DNA from: Roseateles depolymerans
Lineage (GTDB): Bacteria; Pseudomonadota; Gammaproteobacteria; Burkholderiales; Burkholderiaceae_C
DNA length: 64,000 nucleotides
NCBI GenBank assembly: GCA_003241055.1
Contig: QFOD01000017.1
Location: forward strand, 52,731-116,730
Reading direction: 5' to 3'
The notes below the pieces were generated by a model. It had not been told where the DNA came from, ran no database searches, and saw only the letters and a list, made by a program, of their open reading frames with translations. Position 1 is the stretch's first letter. The number at the start of each line of letters is the position of its first letter. Of the stretch, positions 38,620-49,481 are shown piece after piece. A program made the translations under genes and the position numbers.

Positions 38620-40527
38620 TCATGGCAGCAGTCTGGGTGCCCACATCTGCGCCAGGCGTCGCGCACCCAATAGGCTGAGATGGTGCTTATCGAAGTAATA
38701 GGCACCCTTGGCATCCGCGACAGCACAACGGCCCGACTCGCACAGCCCGGCCGACACATCCAGCAGTTGCACGCCAGGGCGGCCAGCCAGTTGGCGCAGC
38801 ATGCGCAGTTCGTCTGCATGCGCGACCAGATAGTCGTCCAGGCGCTGACCGTGCGCATCAGTCGAACCGCCACGACGCACACGCTCGGACAGCGCCGCAG
38901 GCACGGGGAAGTCATAGTTGGGCACTGGTGTCACCAGCCAGACCCTCTTTCCGGCGGACCGCAGCTCGTCTACGGCCCGGGCATAGCCAGCATCGAAGCT
39001 GGCAGGCTGATCCTGGCGCCCAGCCGGGAAAAACGCGGCCAGCAACACGTCCGTGACAGCGGCGTCGGCCTTCAGCGCGGCGAGCGTGGCCTCGTTGATA
39101 CCAAGGCAGGGTCTCCGCGAGGGCACCACCAGCCCAGGTGCCGGCGGGCACGACGACGTGGTCAGCTGCCGCACGCGGCCACCGCGTGGTGCCAGCGCCT
39201 CCCCCAGTGCGACGGCGAGCTCCGCGCCGTGGCTGTCGCCCCAGAGCGCAAACTCGCGTATCGGCTTGCGCTCGGGCTGGCCCCAAAGGCAGGCCTGCTC
39301 GTACGGTAACTGCCGATTGCCCGACATGTGGCAGCTGCTGCGCCGCGGGTTGACGTCGACGACAGCGGCAGCGAGCTGCTGCGCTCGCACCGGCTCCACG
39401 CGCCAGCCTGCCTGCAGCACCGCGCCCACCAGCAGGCCGACGGCGATGAGCGCACCACCGATGGCCAGCACCGCCCGCGTACCCAGGCGTGTCTGGCGCC
39501 ACGGCGCCTCGACCCAACGCAACGACGCTGCCGCGGCCAGCACGGCAAGCACAACAGCTGCGCCGGTCTCCCATGCGGTCGGCTCCCGCAGCAGCGCATA
39601 GCGTAAGAAGACCAACACAATCCAATGCCACAGGTACAGTGAAAACGAGATGCGCCCGACCCAGCGCAGCGGCGCCAGGCTCAGCAAGCGGTACGCCACC
39701 CCACGGCCATCGGCGCAGGTGACAATCAGCGCGGCCGTCGCTAAGCAGGGCCACAGAGCCAGCAGGCCGGGCAAGGGCGATTCGGGCTTCAACATGGCGA
39801 ATGACCCGCCCAGCGCCAGCAGCGCCGCCACGCCCAGCCCTTCGCGCAGACGTTGCCCCCCCCCCCCCGAAGTCGGGATGACGCCAGCAGACATCGCGCA
39901 CGCTGCGCCGATCAGCAGCTCAAAGGCCCGGCTAGCCGCCAAGTAGAAGGCCGCGGATGCATCCCGCGGCAGCAAGTGCTGCGAGAACAGCAGTGACAGC
40001 AAGCCCAACACCGCGACCACAGACAGCGGCGGAATGCGCGATTGGCGCTTGAGCAGCCACAGCAGCGGTGGGAACAGCAGGTAGAACTGCTCTTCGACGG
40101 CCAGCGACCAGGTGTGCAGCAGCGGCTTGAGTTCCGCGTCGCCACCGAAGTAATCCGATGTGCGTAGAAATTCCTGGTTAGACAAAAAGGCGACTGTGGC
40201 CATCAGGCTGCGGCCGAATGCCTTCAAGTCGGGCGCCGGCAGCAGCAGCCAGGCAAGCAGCACGGCCACCAGCAGCACGACGGCCAGCGCCGGGAAGATG
40301 CGCTTGACGCGCGCAGCATAGAAACCGCTTAGCGTGTAACTGCCAGCGTCCATGCGCTGCACCAGCAGTTTCGTGATCAGGTAGCCCGAGATGACGAAGA
40401 AAACGTCCACACCGAGGAAACCACCAGGCAGCAACTGCGGGAACGCATGGAACACGACAACCGGCACGATGGCCCACGCGCGCAGGCCCTCGATGTCGGT
40501 GCGAAAAGCCGTGCCGTACGCCACCAT
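38620..40527 (-). CDS. OafA/YrhL-type membrane acyltransferase with SGNH domain
   Basis: 635-aa acyltransferase. The N-terminal acyltransferase-3 domain has about ten helices, with IEGLRAWAIVPVVVFHAF, FFVISGYLIT and HTWSLAVEEQFYLLFP. The C-terminal periplasmic SGNH-hydrolase-like domain carries GDSH at 430-433 (FALWGDSHGAELA) and a late DKHHLS. It probably O-acetylates the polysaccharide. Residues 221-224 (GGGG) are encoded by a run of 13 G on the coding strand. One-base slippage would truncate the protein near residue 220, so phase variation is likely. As sequenced, the frame is ON. Confidence 0.93.
   Translation of the reverse strand: MVAYGTAFRTDIEGLRAWAIVPVVVFHAFPQLLPGGFLGVDVFFVISGYLITKLLVQRMDAGSYTLSGFYAARVKRIFPALAVVLLVAVLLAWLLLPAPDLKAFGRSLMATVAFLSNQEFLRTSDYFGGDAELKPLLHTWSLAVEEQFYLLFPPLLWLLKRQSRIPPLSVVAVLGLLSLLFSQHLLPRDASAAFYLAASRAFELLIGAACAMSAGVIPTSGGGGQRLREGLGVAALLALGGSFAMLKPESPLPGLLALWPCLATAALIVTCADGRGVAYRLLSLAPLRWVGRISFSLYLWHWIVLVFLRYALLREPTAWETGAAVVLAVLAAAASLRWVEAPWRQTRLGTRAVLAIGGALIAVGLLVGAVLQAGWRVEPVRAQQLAAAVVDVNPRRSSCHMSGNRQLPYEQACLWGQPERKPIREFALWGDSHGAELAVALGEALAPRGGRVRQLTTSSCPPAPGLVVPSRRPCLGINEATLAALKADAAVTDVLLAAFFPAGRQDQPASFDAGYARAVDELRSAGKRVWLVTPVPNYDFPVPAALSERVRRGGSTDAHGQRLDDYLVAHADELRMLRQLAGRPGVQLLDVSAGLCESGRCAVADAKGAYYFDKHHLSLLGARRLAQMWAPRLLP
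39856..39868. repeat. 13-base homopolymer (C on plus, G on the coding strand)
   Basis: Uninterrupted run of 13 C inside the OafA-like gene, encoding the end of a Ser codon and four Gly codons between predicted membrane segments. Tracts of this length are classic sites of slipped-strand mispairing. A length error in assembly is also possible, although the present length leaves a full-length frame. Confidence 0.9.
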
Positions 40528-40536
40528 GCCGCCCGG

Positions 40537-42111
40537 TCAGCGACCACAGATGAATAGCGACGCCGCGTAGGGCGTATCTTCGTCCAGCCGTCGGCCTGGC
40601 ACGCAATGGACGGCGATGTAGTCGCGCAGCACCGGGATGTCCGTGGCATCGCTGCTGTCAGGACGGCGAGCATCGCGATCGATGGTGACGATCGCACGCG
40701 GCGGCGTGCGCGCAAAATCCGCCAGCAGTTGACGCTCGTTGTGCTCGCGCAGCTGCGTGAGCAGTCTGGCCTTCCAACTACCGGCCTCGGGTGGCTTGAA
40801 AGCCCAGGTCTGCGGTGCACCCGGCAATGCGATGGGATACATCACCGTACTGGCCGGCGTCCAGCCGTTGTCCACGTAGATCTTGGGCCACATGCCAACG
40901 ACGTAGGCATAGCCCCCTCTGGCCTCAGCGATCTGAGGTGCCTGCAGGTTCTTGCGATCACGTAGCGGATTGCCCTGTGGGCCACCCCAGGCGCACAGAA
41001 CAGTCAGCACCACCAATGCCAGCAACAGCGCCACGACCGGCATGCGCCACTCGTGCTGAGCCAGGCCACGGGCCAACAATGGACCCGCTAATACGGCAGC
41101 CAGCAGCAGGCTGGGCCAAAGATGCGGTCTCAGCAGCACCGGCACCAACACCAAGAAGACCAGCGACATGCCCGCCAAAACCAGCACCAGTCGGGCTGCC
41201 GGCAGCGCGTCAGCCTCCACAGGGACGACGCGACGCGCCAGCGCCGTGGCGCCCAGCACGCCGAGTGCCACATAGGCGGAAAGCGGCTGCGCGTATTCAG
41301 CCAGCAACGCCAGCTTGAGCAGCAAGCGACGGATGACACCTTCATCACCATTGCTGCCGTACAGCGCCGGGTAGATGAACAGGCTGGCGCCGTATTCGGG
41401 CAGGGTGCCCTGCAACTGGAAGATCAGTGCGAACGCCAACATGGGGGCCAGCACGCCAGTCCCGAACAGCAGTGCCAACAGCGCCAGCCTGTGCAATCCA
41501 CCGCGCTGCGTGAATGCCAGCCAACCCGCGATACCCAGAACCAGGAACAGGAAGTTCTGCCGCGTCAGCAGTGCAAGGCCGCACAGCACGCCGGCCAACA
41601 GCACACGCCACCACGCCAGCGGCTGCGTACCGCGAGGCAACAGCACCAACGTGGCGAGCAGCAAGCAGGCCAGCCCCAAGGACTCGGTGCGAAGCGAGAA
41701 GAACCAGGGATCCAGCGTACTGGATTGCAGTGCAAGAGCCAGCGTGAGAACGGCGGCGACACGCCCGCCTACGCGATGCGCGACGAGCCCGCCCAGCAGA
41801 CACACCAGGCCCCCCAACGTGAAGCCGGCAAGCTTGATCGTGGCCAGACGGTACGGGTGCGCCGGGTCCATGACAGACTGATACAGCAGGAAGATCAGCG
41901 GGCCTTTGTTGTCATGACAACCCGCCACCGGAACCTCACCGGACACCAGGCCGCGCGCGGCACACGTGGCGAAGTACAATTCGTCCAGCTGCATGGGCAG
42001 GTCGCCACGTCCGCCGAACTCCAGCTTCGCCAGCAGTGCGACACCCAGCAAGGTTGCCAGCAGCACCAACAGTGCCCATCGCATCGGGCGGCGCTCCGCA
42101 ACCGCCGTCAC
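40537..42111 (-). CDS. GT-C-type polytopic membrane protein (putative sugar transferase)
   Basis: 524-aa membrane protein starting with GTG at 42111, overlapping the gtrB-like stop as GTGA; an ATG 27 bases in is an alternative. An early periplasmic acidic motif QLDELYFATCAARG lies after helix 1, as in GT-C enzymes, and LTRQNFLFLVLG resembles dolichol-mannose-dependent (family 39/83-like) proteins. About 10-12 helices are followed by a C-terminal soluble domain. Next to GtrB- and GtrA-like genes it is the obvious serotype-type glucosyl (or other glycosyl) transferase acting in the periplasm (inference). Confidence 0.78.
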   Translation of the reverse strand: MTAVAERRPMRWALLVLLATLLGVALLAKLEFGGRGDLPMQLDELYFATCAARGLVSGEVPVAGCHDNKGPLIFLLYQSVMDPAHPYRLATIKLAGFTLGGLVCLLGGLVAHRVGGRVAAVLTLALALQSSTLDPWFFSLRTESLGLACLLLATLVLLPRGTQPLAWWRVLLAGVLCGLALLTRQNFLFLVLGIAGWLAFTQRGGLHRLALLALLFGTGVLAPMLAFALIFQLQGTLPEYGASLFIYPALYGSNGDEGVIRRLLLKLALLAEYAQPLSAYVALGVLGATALARRVVPVEADALPAARLVLVLAGMSLVFLVLVPVLLRPHLWPSLLLAAVLAGPLLARGLAQHEWRMPVVALLLALVVLTVLCAWGGPQGNPLRDRKNLQAPQIAEARGGYAYVVGMWPKIYVDNGWTPASTVMYPIALPGAPQTWAFKPPEAGSWKARLLTQLREHNERQLLADFARTPPRAIVTIDRDARRPDSSDATDIPVLRDYIAVHCVPGRRLDEDTPYAASLFICGR

Positions 42112-43046
42112 AGCGTCTTCTCGATGAAGTAGCGCGGGCGGTGCTTGGATTCCATGTAGATCTTCGCCACGTACTCGCCGATGACGCCCATCGCCAGCAA
42201 CTGGATGCCCCCCAGGAAGTAGATGGGCACGACCGAGGACGCCCAGCCCGGAACCACCGCCTTCTGCACCAGCGTGCCGTAGACCACGTAGAGGATCATC
42301 AGGAAGCTGAAGACCGAAACGAAGAACCCCAGCAGCGTGATCAGCCGCAGCGGCACGACGCTGAACGAGGTGATGCCCTCGATCGCGAAGGTCAGCATCT
42401 TGCGCAGCGGGTACTTGGACACGCCGGCGAAGCGCTCCGCGCGGTCGTACTTGACGGTGGCGGCCCGGTAGCCGATCAAGGGCACGATGCCGCGCAGGAA
42501 CATGTTGACCTCGCCGTACTCGCGCAGCGCCTCAATGGCGCGGCGCCCCATCAGGCGAAAGTCGGCATGGTTGTGCACCAGGTCCACGCCCATCCTGCGC
42601 ATCAGGCCGTAATAGGCCAGAGCAGTATTGCGCTTGAAGGCGGTGTCCGTCGCGCGCGAGTCGCGCACGCCGTAGACGACCTCGGCACCGGAGGCAAACT
42701 CGGCCACCATCTTCTCGATGACGTTGACGTCGTCCTGCAGGTCGGCGTCGATGCTGACCAGCGCATCGCCTTCGACGGTCAGCAGGCCCGCAAGCAGTGC
42801 CGCCTGGTGACCACGGTTGCGGGACAACTTGATGCCACGCACACGCGGGTCCGCTGCTGCCAAGTCCGCAATGATGGCCCATGTCGCATCTCGACTGCCG
42901 TCATCAACGTAGTGCACGGCACTGTTCGTCGCGATAGCACCGCAAGCTGCGAGCCGATCGAGCAACGCCATGAGGCGCATGTTTGTCTCGCGAAGGACCT
43001 CCTGCTCGTTGTAGCAAGGAACAACGATTGCGATGCGCGTAGTCAT
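42108..43046 (-). CDS. GtrB-like polyprenyl-phosphate glycosyltransferase
   Basis: 312-aa GT2 enzyme with two C-terminal membrane helices. Motifs are IAIVVPCYNEQEVLRET, YVDDGSRDATW, SIDADLQDDVNVIEKM and NHADFRLMGRRAIEAL. The tail has YIVY-type helices and VAKIYMESKHRPRYFIEKT, characteristic of GtrB/ArnC/DPM1-like bactoprenol-phosphate glycosyltransferases. It makes the lipid-linked sugar that GtrA flips. Overlaps both neighbours by 4 bases. Confidence 0.92.
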   Translation of the reverse strand: MTTRIAIVVPCYNEQEVLRETNMRLMALLDRLAACGAIATNSAVHYVDDGSRDATWAIIADLAAADPRVRGIKLSRNRGHQAALLAGLLTVEGDALVSIDADLQDDVNVIEKMVAEFASGAEVVYGVRDSRATDTAFKRNTALAYYGLMRRMGVDLVHNHADFRLMGRRAIEALREYGEVNMFLRGIVPLIGYRAATVKYDRAERFAGVSKYPLRKMLTFAIEGITSFSVVPLRLITLLGFFVSVFSFLMILYVVYGTLVQKAVVPGWASSVVPIYFLGGIQLLAMGVIGEYVAKIYMESKHRPRYFIEKTL

Positions 43047-43966
43047 GACTGAACCGATCTTGCGTCGCGGCGTGATAACAAGAATGCCTGGCTGCCGGCA
43101 GGGAACAATCGCGTCACGACAACCGAGATGGGCAGCGTGAGCAGCAAGGCGAGTTCGCTAAAGCGGGCCCACAGTGCCGTTGGCAGACTTCCGCCGAAAC
43201 CGTTGGGGAAGGAGACAAACGACTTCCCGACAAAGCTCAGGCCGCAAGAATGCGCAAGCAGGTCCGCATGCTCGACACCTGGAAAACTAATATGCCGAGG
43301 GGCATCCAGACTGTGCCAGCGGCGCCGGAAAAGACGGAACTCCCAACTATCTATGTTCGGAACGACGTAACGGACGACGCCCCCCGGCCTGAGCAGGCTG
43401 GCCAGCAGGCGGAAGGTGGATTGCAGATCCGTCAGGTGCTCAACGACGAAGTGCAGCGTGATTACATCGAACGCCCCTCCGAACTGCCGCTGAAGTTCGC
43501 TGGCATCCGACATCACCGGCACCCCCAGTCTCGCCGCGAGCGCATTGGCATGCGAAGAGCTTGGCTCAAAACCCACGACCTCCAGGCCCGCCGATTTGCA
43601 CCACTCAAGATACCAGCCGTCGCCGCAGCCAAAGTCAAGCAGACGCCCCCCCCTGCGCCAATGCTGAGGTGGCAGATAGACCGACGACATCAGCATGCGT
43701 CTGAACCACGAGTAGGCGGCGGAACGAGGTCGATGCACCGGGTAAGCATCGTAGTAGGGCGAAACGTCGGACGGCACGGGATGTTGCTGAACGAGGCCAC
43801 AAGCCGTACAGCGGTGGTAAGAGACCACAAATGGCTTGCGCAGATAAAAATCCGGGCATTGGTCAAGAAAGAGGCTCGCTGTACTGCCGCCACAGCACAA
43901 ACATGAGAAGACTGGCGGAGAAGCGGTCACAGCAAGGGCAGTGCCGTCTGCATTTATGTCACTCAT
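43043..43966 (-). CDS. class I SAM-dependent methyltransferase with N-terminal zinc-binding motif
   Basis: 307-aa protein. The N-terminus has two Cys pairs (FSCLCCGGS and CTACGLVQQHP) typical of sugar C- and O-methyltransferase relatives. SAM-binding motif I is LLDFGCGDGWYLEW, followed by VVGFEPSSSH and DVITLHFVVEHL. Probably methylates a nucleotide sugar or the polymer end. Overlaps the gtrB-like gene by ATGA. Composition is somewhat lower in GC than the flanking housekeeping genes. Confidence 0.87.
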   Translation of the reverse strand: MSDINADGTALAVTASPPVFSCLCCGGSTASLFLDQCPDFYLRKPFVVSYHRCTACGLVQQHPVPSDVSPYYDAYPVHRPRSAAYSWFRRMLMSSVYLPPQHWRRGGRLLDFGCGDGWYLEWCKSAGLEVVGFEPSSSHANALAARLGVPVMSDASELQRQFGGAFDVITLHFVVEHLTDLQSTFRLLASLLRPGGVVRYVVPNIDSWEFRLFRRRWHSLDAPRHISFPGVEHADLLAHSCGLSFVGKSFVSFPNGFGGSLPTALWARFSELALLLTLPISVVVTRLFPAGSQAFLLSRRDARSVQS

Positions 43967-44037
43967 CCGTCTTCCCTTTCATACAACGAGTCATCCATGG
44001 TCATGCCCCGCCCCACAGCCAAAGGCGTCAGTTCGAT

Positions 44038-44442
44038 CTATGACCTGAACACCGCGAACTTCTGCATCAGGTACGACAGCACCGCCAATACGGGAATTGC
44101 CGCGACGCCAGCCCAATAGGCCGTCATGCCAAGCCGAAGGTAGAGCCCGATGATCCCAATATGCACGATGTAAATCGCCATCCACACTGCAACAAAGCGC
44201 AGGAATGCAGCGGCTGACCTATGTCCAAAGACAAGACTGCCCTGTGTCCAGTAGCTGACGAGTACGCCCAGCACAATTGATCCCAGGCTCGCCGCACGGT
44301 AGTCAAGCCCCGACGCAAGCAAGGCCGCGTAAATACCGTAGCTGAAGGCCGTGTTAGCGGCCCCGACGAGCACGAAGCGTACCCATCTGTGCGCTATACC
44401 GCGCCTCAACCAGCCCCGGCAATTCGAGACGAGCACAATCAT
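44038..44442 (-). CDS. GtrA-like flippase
   Basis: 134-aa membrane protein with four predicted helices. The start is the ATG at 44442 (MIVLVSNCRGWLRRGIAH), overlapping the GT2 stop as ATGA. GtrA-family features are WVRFVLVGAANTAFSYGIYAAL, SYWTQGSLVF and the C-terminal SYLMQKFAVFR. It should flip the undecaprenyl-phosphate sugar made by the GtrB-like protein. A methyltransferase gene separates gtrA from gtrB here. Confidence 0.9.
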   Translation of the reverse strand: MIVLVSNCRGWLRRGIAHRWVRFVLVGAANTAFSYGIYAALLASGLDYRAASLGSIVLGVLVSYWTQGSLVFGHRSAAAFLRFVAVWMAIYIVHIGIIGLYLRLGMTAYWAGVAAIPVLAVLSYLMQKFAVFRS

Positions 44443-45275
44443 CGCCGCCTCAGGTACACGGCGTAGAACGCCAGACGCAAGTATTTGTTCAGCTTCGCAC
44501 GGACGCATCCGAGCCAACGCTCCGCGGCACTCGGCGGGGGCCGAAATGACGGCCGCATGCGAGCCATGAAGTTATTGAAGTCCACGTCCTGCTCGGCACC
44601 GATCAGGACGCTCCAGGATGACGGCCATACGCGAAAGGAGGCCAGCGCCGAATCGCAGTAATAGCCATCTCCATGAGCGAGCAGGCGGAACCAGTAGTCG
44701 AGATCGATCAAATATGCGTTCCGCCCATCGAAAGCACCAATACGATCAGCAAGCGACTTTCGCAACAACACAGCACCGGGCTCGCCAATCACATTCGTGC
44801 CCCTGTACAAGCATTCACGCATCAGCGCCTGCGCTGATTTGCGCCCGCCGAGCTGACCGGAAAGCCCGCGGCGGGTCAGCACCTTGCCGTCCGGGCCGAT
44901 GACCTGCCGGGCGCTGAACACCAACGCAATACGCTGAGTCTCATCAGCTTGAAGCACAGACACCTGCTGTGCCAAACACTCTGGGGCTAGCAAGTCGTCA
45001 TGAGGGAGCAGCTTAAAAAGACTACCGCGCGCCTCGGCCAAACAACGGTTCCAGTTGCCTTCGGGCCCTAGGTTTCGCTCGTTACGGATACAGCGCAGAC
45101 GGGCGTCGCGGATGTCCTGCAAGTAGTCCATCGAACCGTCGTTGGAACAGTCGTCGATGACGATCAACTCGAAGTCAGCCCAGGTCTGCGCCAACACGGA
45201 GTCGACGGCAGCTCGCAGCAGCACGCCGCCGTTGTAGGTCGGAATGCAGACCGAAACCAGCGGCCGGGCGGTCAT
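44439..45275 (-). CDS. family 2 glycosyltransferase
   Basis: 278-aa GT-A enzyme starting at the ATG at 45275 (MTARPLVSVCIPTYNGG). Motifs are LIVIDDCSNDGSMDYL, NRCLAEARGSLFKLLPHDDLLAPE and YLIDLDYWFRLLAHGDGYY. It follows the tviB-like gene by 13 bases on the same strand and marks the start of the variable block running to 38620. Confidence 0.91.
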   Translation of the reverse strand: MTARPLVSVCIPTYNGGVLLRAAVDSVLAQTWADFELIVIDDCSNDGSMDYLQDIRDARLRCIRNERNLGPEGNWNRCLAEARGSLFKLLPHDDLLAPECLAQQVSVLQADETQRIALVFSARQVIGPDGKVLTRRGLSGQLGGRKSAQALMRECLYRGTNVIGEPGAVLLRKSLADRIGAFDGRNAYLIDLDYWFRLLAHGDGYYCDSALASFRVWPSSWSVLIGAEQDVDFNNFMARMRPSFRPPPSAAERWLGCVRAKLNKYLRLAFYAVYLRRR

Positions 45276-45288
45276 CGTCGACCCGCCT

Positions 45289-46569
<1,281 letters not shown>

Positions 46570-46615
46570 CTGTCGTGTTCTCTCTGGTTCGCCACCGCGG
46601 CGACGCGCCGCATTG

Positions 46616-48181
46616 TCACCGCTGCCTGGACGTTCGCCCTTCGCGGACCCCACGCAAATCGGTGTCTATCGCGGACCAATGCCGCTGAAGGAAATCACGC
46701 AGCGCCGCGTCGTTGTCACCGGCGGCAGCCTTGTCCATGTAGACGATGACGATCGCAGCATCGTCGCCATGGCCCGTCAGCTGCGCCCAGGCCATCAGCA
46801 ATTTGGCACGCCAGTCGCTGGCCGTCAGATGGCCATTCACCCAGTAGACGGACCAGACCCGCAAGCGTGGTGCCTGACTGCCTCCACCGCTGACCTGCGC
46901 GAGGGCCTGACCTCGCAGGTCCGCAGTTCGCCACGGCACCATCGACTCGCCCTGAGGCAGCTCGGCCGCCCCCGATGCCGTCACCGCCCATACCTTGTCG
47001 ACCTCGTCATTGACCAGTCGGTTCACGGAAGTCACCAATTGGTGCCCGGCCTTCTGATCTCGGTAGTAGCCGATGAAAATTCCGACCGGCGGGCCTTCCG
47101 TTGGCGAGAGCTGCCCATGCAGCAGGGCAGTCGCCCCTGCATACGCGGGCTGCCAGCTCGACATCGGCGCCGGGCTCCAGTCCCAGCCCGACACCAGCGG
47201 CGCCGCCAACACCGGCGCCCCGCGCGAATCGCCGGCCTCGGTGCGCCAATGAAGAGCCTGCGGCAATACCAGCAGTGCCATCAAAACCACCAGCACTCGT
47301 CCCCAGACACCCACCGAGGCCGCCGAGCGGAAAGACACGCCCTCGGTCGCCGGGCTGCCGACATCGGCATCCGCCCAGCGGGCGCCTATCATGAACATCG
47401 CGAGCATGACGATGCCGAAGAACACCCAGCCATAGATCAGGTGATCGACACCGACCGCCAGCTGGTTCCCTGAGAGATGCCCCAGCATCACGATGATGTA
47501 GGCCCTCAGCCAGTTGGCCACCAGCGGTGTGAGGATCGCGACACCCACGAAGATCCAGCGCTTGGTGTGGGACGCATAGTTCAGGTAGGCGAACAGGGTG
47601 CCCACCATGACCGACGCCATCAGGTAGCGGATCCCGCTGCACGCCTGCACGACCGACCAGGCGCCCGACGGGATGATGAACTGCAGGCCTTCGCGAAACA
47701 CCGGAATGCCCGAGGCGCGCACCGCCAGCACCGTGAAGTCGGCCGTTCGCTCCATCAGCCACGGGGTGACGAAGTCCCCGAACGGCACGGCGAACAGCAG
47801 AAAGCCCAGCGGAAAGGCGATACGCGAAGCCACGGCCGGTCCGAGCAGCGCGGGCACGGTGACGATGAGCATGCCCATGCAGGCGAACTGCGTGGCGGCA
47901 TTAGCCACGGCCAGTTCGCCGAGCAGCCACAGCGCGCCCAGCGGCAGCAAGGCCATCAACCACGGCCACGAGGGTCTCGGCGTCAGTACGACGAGGTCAT
48001 GCCGCCGCCGCCACACCAGCCACAGCGAGATCGGCGCCACCAACCAGGCATGGGCAAAGGTCTCCGAGCGGTTCCAGATCTCGATCATGGCCAGCCAGGT
48101 GCCCTGATAGAGCCAGCCGAGCGCAATCCAGACCACCAGCAAGGCCGCCATCGGCAACCGCCAATCCTTGCGCAGACTCAT
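46616..48181 (-). CDS. xrtA: exosortase A fused to an EpsI-type domain
   Basis: 521-aa inner-membrane transpeptidase-like enzyme that recognises PEP-CTERM tails. Eight or so helices precede the catalytic residues: Cys181 in VVQACSGIRYL, Arg226 in NWLRAYIIV and His247 in VDHLIYGW. Residues beyond about 300 form the soluble EpsI-family domain (SWQPAYAGATALLHGQL, VGIFIGYYRDQKAGHQLV). Starts at 48181, overlapping the upstream sugar transferase gene by ATGA. A PEP-CTERM substrate is encoded about 12 kb away (60536-61384). Confidence 0.96.
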   Translation of the reverse strand: MSLRKDWRLPMAALLVVWIALGWLYQGTWLAMIEIWNRSETFAHAWLVAPISLWLVWRRRHDLVVLTPRPSWPWLMALLPLGALWLLGELAVANAATQFACMGMLIVTVPALLGPAVASRIAFPLGFLLFAVPFGDFVTPWLMERTADFTVLAVRASGIPVFREGLQFIIPSGAWSVVQACSGIRYLMASVMVGTLFAYLNYASHTKRWIFVGVAILTPLVANWLRAYIIVMLGHLSGNQLAVGVDHLIYGWVFFGIVMLAMFMIGARWADADVGSPATEGVSFRSAASVGVWGRVLVVLMALLVLPQALHWRTEAGDSRGAPVLAAPLVSGWDWSPAPMSSWQPAYAGATALLHGQLSPTEGPPVGIFIGYYRDQKAGHQLVTSVNRLVNDEVDKVWAVTASGAAELPQGESMVPWRTADLRGQALAQVSGGGSQAPRLRVWSVYWVNGHLTASDWRAKLLMAWAQLTGHGDDAAIVIVYMDKAAAGDNDAALRDFLQRHWSAIDTDLRGVREGRTSRQR

Positions 48182-49395
48182 GCGCCCTCCCCTTGCACGG
48201 CAACCGCGGCCTCCAGCCGGCGGTCCAGCACCGACAGATGGGCCGTCCAGCTGTAGGCATCCACGACATAGCGGCGCGCCTCGCGTCCAGCCGCACCCGC
48301 ACGTGCTGCATCACTCAGCAGCCCGCTCAGTTGCTCGATGTAGTCGCTCGCATCGTCCGCCCCCAGCAGGCCAGGAACAGGCTGCGCCGCGATGGCGCGG
48401 ACACAGCTGGAGGCCGCCACCACGGGCCGTGCAGCCGCCATCGCCTCCAGCACCTTGTTCTGCACGCCACGCGCCAGACGCAGCGGCGCCACGATGGCCG
48501 CGGCATGCTGAAGCCAGGGGCGCACGTCTGCGACCGTTCCGGTCACATTCACGGCCTCACCGGCCAGCGCCAGCACCGCAGGTGTCGGGCTGCGGCCGAC
48601 GATATGGAAGCGCAGCGCCGGGAAACGCTGGCGCAGCCCCGGCAAGATATCGGCGACGAACCAGCACACCGCGTCCACATTGGGCCAGTAGTCCATCGCG
48701 CCGGTGAAGACGAGCGGCAACTCGCCAGACGTGAACGGATTGACGCAGTCTGGCCGCGGCGCAAAGAAGTCGGCGTCCACGCCATTGCACAACGGCTCGA
48801 CCGGCGTGGACACCGGGCCGGCAAGCTGACCGAACAGCGCCACCTCTTGCGGCGTGGAAAAGAAGCTGCCCGCCACCGACTCCGCAGTGCGCCGCTCGAA
48901 GGCCAGCAGCTTCTGGAACTCCCGCAGATAGAGCCACGACATGGGCCAACGGTGGGCAGGCGCGTAGTCACGCCACTTGGCGGAATCGACATCGACGAAA
49001 TCCACCAGCGTCGGCAGCCCCGGCTGCGCGGCAACATACTGCGCCATCACACCGCTGAAGATCACCGCCGCGTCAAAACCGACGCGATGCACGGCATCAT
49101 CGACCCAGGACTGCAGCCCGGCATCGCGATAGAACGGCAGGCTGAGAGCCTCGCCGTTCAGCAGACCCCGCAGACTCAGCAGCTTGGCTCGCCCGGGATT
49201 CAGGCGGGCGACATGCAGACTGGCACAGAGCTCGCGTACCCGGGGCAGGTGCTGCTCGTCGTCAGGGTCATCGATGAAGGTGCCGAGATGCACCTCGTGG
49301 CGCGCGGCGAGATGCCTGAGCAGATGGTAGGAGCGCACCTTGTCGCCCTTGTTGGGCGGAAAAGGCAGGCGATGGGTCAGGTACAGCAGCTTCAA
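48178..49395 (-). CDS. sugar transferase, PEP-CTERM/EpsH1 system-associated (stp1 type)
   Basis: 405-aa GT-B glycosyltransferase. The family N-terminus LKLLYLTHRLPFPPNKGDKV is reached with a TTG start at 49395, preceded by GGGGCGG; a GTG at 49437 would add 14 residues. Later motifs are FTGAMDYWPNVDAVCWFV, VAPLRLARGVQNKVLEAMAA and VVAASSCVRAI. Operon member directly upstream of xrtA, a conserved pairing. Confidence 0.9.
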   Translation of the reverse strand: MKLLYLTHRLPFPPNKGDKVRSYHLLRHLAARHEVHLGTFIDDPDDEQHLPRVRELCASLHVARLNPGRAKLLSLRGLLNGEALSLPFYRDAGLQSWVDDAVHRVGFDAAVIFSGVMAQYVAAQPGLPTLVDFVDVDSAKWRDYAPAHRWPMSWLYLREFQKLLAFERRTAESVAGSFFSTPQEVALFGQLAGPVSTPVEPLCNGVDADFFAPRPDCVNPFTSGELPLVFTGAMDYWPNVDAVCWFVADILPGLRQRFPALRFHIVGRSPTPAVLALAGEAVNVTGTVADVRPWLQHAAAIVAPLRLARGVQNKVLEAMAAARPVVAASSCVRAIAAQPVPGLLGADDASDYIEQLSGLLSDAARAGAAGREARRYVVDAYSWTAHLSVLDRRLEAAVAVQGEGA

Positions 49396-49481
49396 GGCCG
49401 AACCGCCCCGGCACAGCAACGCCCGTGCGACCTCCACGCGGGATGCCGCAGGCGCAATCGGTGTTCAGGCTGCCCCATCGA

